Assembly: GCA_031288575.1 (NCBI GenBank)
Contig: JAITRD010000006.1
Span: 1 to 9,263 of the forward strand
Length of the DNA stretch: 9,263 nucleotides
DNA from: Treponema sp.
GTDB lineage: Bacteria > Spirochaetota > Spirochaetia > Treponematales > Breznakiellaceae
Direction of reading: 5' to 3'
The translations under genes and the position numbers were made by a program. A model generated the notes under the pieces. It saw only the letters and a program-made list of their open reading frames with translations. It did no database searches and was not told the origin of the DNA. Below, in pieces: positions 6,402-9,263 of this stretch. How positions within the stretch are numbered: the first letter of the stretch is position 1; every line of letters starts with the position of its first letter.

Positions 6402-7019
6402 ATGGCAAAGATCAAGCTGACCAAAAATGAGCTTAAAAAACAGAAAGATTCCCTCAAGATGTTTTTGCGTTATCTGCCTACGCTGATGCTTAAAAAGCAG
6501 CAGCTCCAGGCGGAAATCAGGACTATCGAAATTAAGATTAAAGAATTAACCGGCGAGAAGGAAGGGATCGATGAATCCTTTAAAAGCTGGATCGCGGTAT
6601 TCGGCGAAAGGGGATTTTTTACCCCCGGTTTGGTGAAAATCGCCCGTATTAAAACCGCCCGGGGAAATATCGCCGGGGTGCCCATCCCCCTCTTTCAAGG
6701 CGCCGAATTTGTTACCGAAACCTACAATCTCCTCCGGACGCCCCTCTGGCTTGATATGGCGGTGGAGCGGATGAAGCGGGTATTCCTTCTGGATTTGGAG
6801 ATCCGGACCCTGGAGGAGCAGCGCCGCCGGCTCGATCACGAGCTGCGGGTAACCACCCAGCGGGTAAATCTTTTTGAAAAGATCAAAATTCCCGAGACCA
6901 GGACCAATATCAAAAAAATTCAGGTTTACCTGGGGGACCAGCAAACCTCCGCGGTGGTCCGGGGTAAAATTGCCAAACGGGGAATGGAGGCGGACCAAAG
7001 GTCCGGAGCTGCCCAATGA
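6402..7019 (+). CDS. atpD: V/A-type ATPase subunit D (central rotor shaft)
   Basis: Subunit D is the long antiparallel coiled coil that turns inside the A3B3 head and passes torque to the membrane ring. The 205-residue protein has the expected form: an N-terminal helix rich in Lys and Leu (about 4-60), a middle with the conserved-type stretch RGNIAGVPIPLF (87-98), and a C-terminal helix containing TTQRVNLFEKIKIPETRTNI (151-170), which matches the RVNALE...IP pattern of the family. The tail is short and basic. The ATG at 6402 follows GAGG with 4 nt spacing, 37 bp after atpB, the widest gap within the ATPase block. Its stop overlaps the atpI start as ATGA, so atpI is probably translated by coupling. 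In most relatives F binds D; no F gene is visible here. Confidence 0.95.
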   Translation: MAKIKLTKNELKKQKDSLKMFLRYLPTLMLKKQQLQAEIRTIEIKIKELTGEKEGIDESFKSWIAVFGERGFFTPGLVKIARIKTARGNIAGVPIPLFQGAEFVTETYNLLRTPLWLDMAVERMKRVFLLDLEIRTLEEQRRRLDHELRVTTQRVNLFEKIKIPETRTNIKKIQVYLGDQQTSAVVRGKIAKRGMEADQRSGAAQ

Positions 7020-8953
7020 TTGTACCGATGAAGAAAGTGTCCCTGGTAGTTTTGGATAAAAACCGGGACGCCTCCCTGGAAAAACTCCGGGAAGCGGGAA
7101 TAGTACACTTGGAAAAACGGAATGTCAGTTCCGAAGCCCTGACGAAACTTTTAGATCGCAAGGTGAAACTTGAAAACGCCCTGGGCCTTTTGCGGTCCTT
7201 CCCCTTGGACAAAAAGGGCCCCGGGGAAAAAAACGGGGCCCCCCAAAGGGTAAAAACCCCGGCCAGGGGGGAAGCCTTTTCTTCCGACAGTGTGAACGAA
7301 ATAACGCCGCCGGATACGGTTACCCAGGTTTTGGCCCTCGGGGATGAAAAAAAGGCCCTTCAGGAACAGCTTGCCCTTAATACCAAAGAAGGGAGCCGTA
7401 TTGAAAAATGGGGGGATTTTGACCCCAAAGCCTTCGGGGAATTGGCGGAGAAGGGCCTGGTCCTTATTCCCTATGAACTGCCGGATAAGGCCTATGAGTC
7501 TTTAAGCGCCGGTGTGAAGCTGCTCCTTCTGGGAAGGGATAAATCTTCGGCGTATGTCCTGGCCCTTGACCGGGAAATTCCCGGGGAAACCCCCTGGGCA
7601 TTGCCGGAGCGATCCCTTGGGGAGCTAAACCGGCACATGGCGGAAACAAGGGATCAGCTCGCGGATATCGAAAGGCAGTTGCGGGCCCTGGCTTATCGGC
7701 AGGGCTCCCTTGAGGCGGAACAGAAGGCCCTCCTTGAACAGATAGAATTTGAGACCGCCCGGACAGGGATGGAAGCCCTCGGGGGAGTTCCGGCGGAATT
7801 TACCGTCTCCTGGATCACCGGCTTTGTTCCCCAGGATGAATTGGGGGTTCTAAAACGGGCCGCCGCCGAAAACGGCTGGGCCCTTTTGGCGGAGGATCCC
7901 GAAGAAGAGGATAATGTGCCGACCAAGCTGAAAAACAACCGCCTGGTCAGCCTTATCTATCCCCTTACGGATTTTCTTGAAATTGTGCCGGGTTACCGGG
8001 AAGTTGATATTTCCGGCTGGTTTTTGTTTTTCTTTTGTATATTTTTCGGCATGATCTTCGGCGACGCCGGGTATGGCGTCCTTCTTATGCTGATCGGCAT
8101 AATCGGCATTGTCAAAACCGCCAAAACGGGTGTGCCTCCGGGGCTGAAGATGCTTATCCTGTTAAGTTTTTCCAATATCCTCTGGGGGGTGCTTACCTGT
8201 ACCTGGTTCGGGGTGGACCCGGTAAAACTCCCGGAAATTTTAAAAGATATATCCCTGCCCTATATTTCCGGCGCCGTTGCCGCCGAGTCCCCCGCCATGA
8301 AGGCTTGGGTGGATCAAAACCTGATGATATTCTGTTTTTCCCTGGCCCTGGCGCAGCTTTCCGTGGGCCATATCATAGGCATTATCAGAAACCTCAGGTC
8401 CCCTAAATTTTTGAGCGAACTGGGTTCCCTGGCCATGCTGGCGGGTATGTTTAATGTGGTGCTGTTCCTGGTGGTAAGTAATGATGACCGGGGGATCCCC
8501 CTTTTACCCCCGTCCCTTTATCTGATCGGGGGCGGTTTCCTCCTTTCCTTTGTCTTCGCCAATTATGAGGGAAGTATCGGAAGGTCTGTCGGGGAAAGTT
8601 GTAAAAATATTATTCCCGTGGTGCTGGGTATCGCCAATGTATTTTCCGATATTATGTCCTATATACGCCTTTGGGCGGTGGGACTCGCCGGAGCTTCCAT
8701 TTCCTCCACGGTCAATACCCTGGCGGGGCCCTTACTGGGAAATTTTCTCGTCTTTTTGGGGATTATTCTCCTGGTCTTCGGTCACGGGTTAAACCTCATC
8801 CTTAACGTACTGTCGGTTTTGGTCCACGGGGTCCGGCTGAATACCCTGGAATTTTCCGGTCACGTGGGACTTGCCTGGTCGGGTATGGCTTATAAGCCGT
8901 TTGCGAAAACAGATAAGGGCGCTTCGCAGGAGCGAAATATTGCCCATAAATAG
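7016..8953 (+). CDS. atpI: V/A-type ATPase membrane stator subunit I (a-subunit)
   Basis: The stator through which ions pass to and from the K ring. The 645 residues divide into a cytoplasmic half (1-330) and a membrane half (about 335-607). The N-terminus MIVPMKKVSLVVLD is typical and argues for the ATG at 7016 rather than 7028; GGAG at 7005-7008 gives 7 nt spacing. A coiled stretch (about 205-250) and WITGFVP (266-272) are family marks. I count about eight membrane segments, near 335-349, 351-366, 378-398, 436-457, 470-488, 501-516, 533-563 and 573-605. SYIRLWAVGLAGASIS (548-563) carries Arg551, equivalent to the essential arginine of yeast Vph1, and VLVHGVRLNTLEF (601-613) carries a second conserved Arg (607). 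A polar, Gly/Lys/Pro-rich linker at about 64-90 looks unstructured. The 4-bp overlap with atpD implies coupled translation. Confidence 0.96.
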   Translation: MIVPMKKVSLVVLDKNRDASLEKLREAGIVHLEKRNVSSEALTKLLDRKVKLENALGLLRSFPLDKKGPGEKNGAPQRVKTPARGEAFSSDSVNEITPPDTVTQVLALGDEKKALQEQLALNTKEGSRIEKWGDFDPKAFGELAEKGLVLIPYELPDKAYESLSAGVKLLLLGRDKSSAYVLALDREIPGETPWALPERSLGELNRHMAETRDQLADIERQLRALAYRQGSLEAEQKALLEQIEFETARTGMEALGGVPAEFTVSWITGFVPQDELGVLKRAAAENGWALLAEDPEEEDNVPTKLKNNRLVSLIYPLTDFLEIVPGYREVDISGWFLFFFCIFFGMIFGDAGYGVLLMLIGIIGIVKTAKTGVPPGLKMLILLSFSNILWGVLTCTWFGVDPVKLPEILKDISLPYISGAVAAESPAMKAWVDQNLMIFCFSLALAQLSVGHIIGIIRNLRSPKFLSELGSLAMLAGMFNVVLFLVVSNDDRGIPLLPPSLYLIGGGFLLSFVFANYEGSIGRSVGESCKNIIPVVLGIANVFSDIMSYIRLWAVGLAGASISSTVNTLAGPLLGNFLVFLGIILLVFGHGLNLILNVLSVLVHGVRLNTLEFSGHVGLAWSGMAYKPFAKTDKGASQERNIAHK

Positions 8954-8970
8954 AAGTATAGGAGCCAGTC

Positions 8971-9263
8971 ATGAATTTAGGATTATTGGGCGCAGGCCTG
9001 GTGATGGGTATTGCCGCGGTGGGTTCGGCAATCGGTATTGGTATTGCCGGTCAGGCGGTAATTGGGGCGTGGAAAAAATGTTATATCGGCAATAAACCCG
9101 CGCCTATGACCCTGCTCGCATTTGGGGGGGCGCCGTTAACCCAAACTTTCTATGGTTTTATCCTGATGATGCAGATGAAAACCGCGTCTTTGGCAAACCC
9201 GGATAATGCCTGGTTGTACCTTGGTTTTGGCATTGCCTCGGGGCTTGCCATAGCTTTTTCCGC
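8971..9263 (+). CDS. atpK: V/A-type ATPase proteolipid subunit K, 5' part (cut by window end)
   Basis: The proteolipid that forms the rotating membrane ring. Only the first 97 codons are in the window. The ATG at 8971 has AGGAG (8960-8964) with 6 nt spacing, 17 bp after atpI. The first segment is glycine-rich (GAGLVMGIAAVGSAIGIGIAG, within 7-27), followed by a polar loop with KKCYIGNKP (35-43) and the second segment from MTLLAFGGAPLTQTFYGFIL (46-65). A third hydrophobic segment starts near 82. This is the two-hairpin form, in which the ion-binding Glu lies in the fourth segment, here beyond the window. Thr57-Gln58 match the Thr64-Gln65 pair that helps bind sodium in Enterococcus hirae NtpK. 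The truncation is due to the window, not to damage. Confidence 0.93.
   Translation, partial: MNLGLLGAGLVMGIAAVGSAIGIGIAGQAVIGAWKKCYIGNKPAPMTLLAFGGAPLTQTFYGFILMMQMKTASLANPDNAWLYLGFGIASGLAIAFS

Overview
The window looks like chromosome from a spirochete, most probably a Treponema of moderate to high GC such as the termite-gut group. The main evidence is a V/A-type ATPase operon in the order E - DUF2764 - A - B - D - I - K. From memory this is the layout of Treponema, Borrelia and Chlamydia, and it differs from the archaeal, Thermus and Enterococcus operons, which carry recognisable C, F and G/H genes. Subunit A also has the GPFGAGKT and CGERAGEV motifs that I associate with this clade. Genus is inference; the operon type is seen directly in the sequence.

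Layout. Positions 1-397 carry no gene. They hold a strong imperfect palindrome (162-287) and a second, wider inverted-repeat pair (1-17 with 321-337), together resembling a small palindromic or MITE-like intergenic element. A complete aldose 1-epimerase gene (galM, 398-1453) follows. After a spacer with a good sigma-70-like promoter (1501-1539) comes an unrecognised 121-residue helical protein (1587-1952). Then comes the ATPase operon: atpE (2022-2639), a DUF2764 gene (2644-3252), atpA (3280-5040), atpB (5066-6364), atpD (6402-7019), atpI (7016-8953, overlapping atpD by 4 bp) and atpK (8971 to the window end, cut off after 97 codons). All genes are on the + strand and gaps inside the ATPase block are 37 bp or less.

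How the genes work together. A and B form the catalytic and non-catalytic parts of the V1 head. D is the central rotor shaft, and E the peripheral stalk. I is the membrane stator with the essential arginine, and K is the proteolipid rotor ring. No recognisable C (AC39/d), F or G/H gene is present. DUF2764 sits where a coupling subunit would be expected and is the best candidate for a divergent replacement. The visible half of K has the Thr-Gln pair that helps bind sodium in Enterococcus hirae NtpK, so sodium coupling is possible. The small protein upstream probably shares the operon promoter and may be an accessory factor, but nothing in its sequence assigns a function.

The most unusual items are the intergenic palindromic element, the DUF2764 protein as a candidate missing coupling subunit, the orphan helical protein, and an in-frame slippery heptamer inside that protein's gene.
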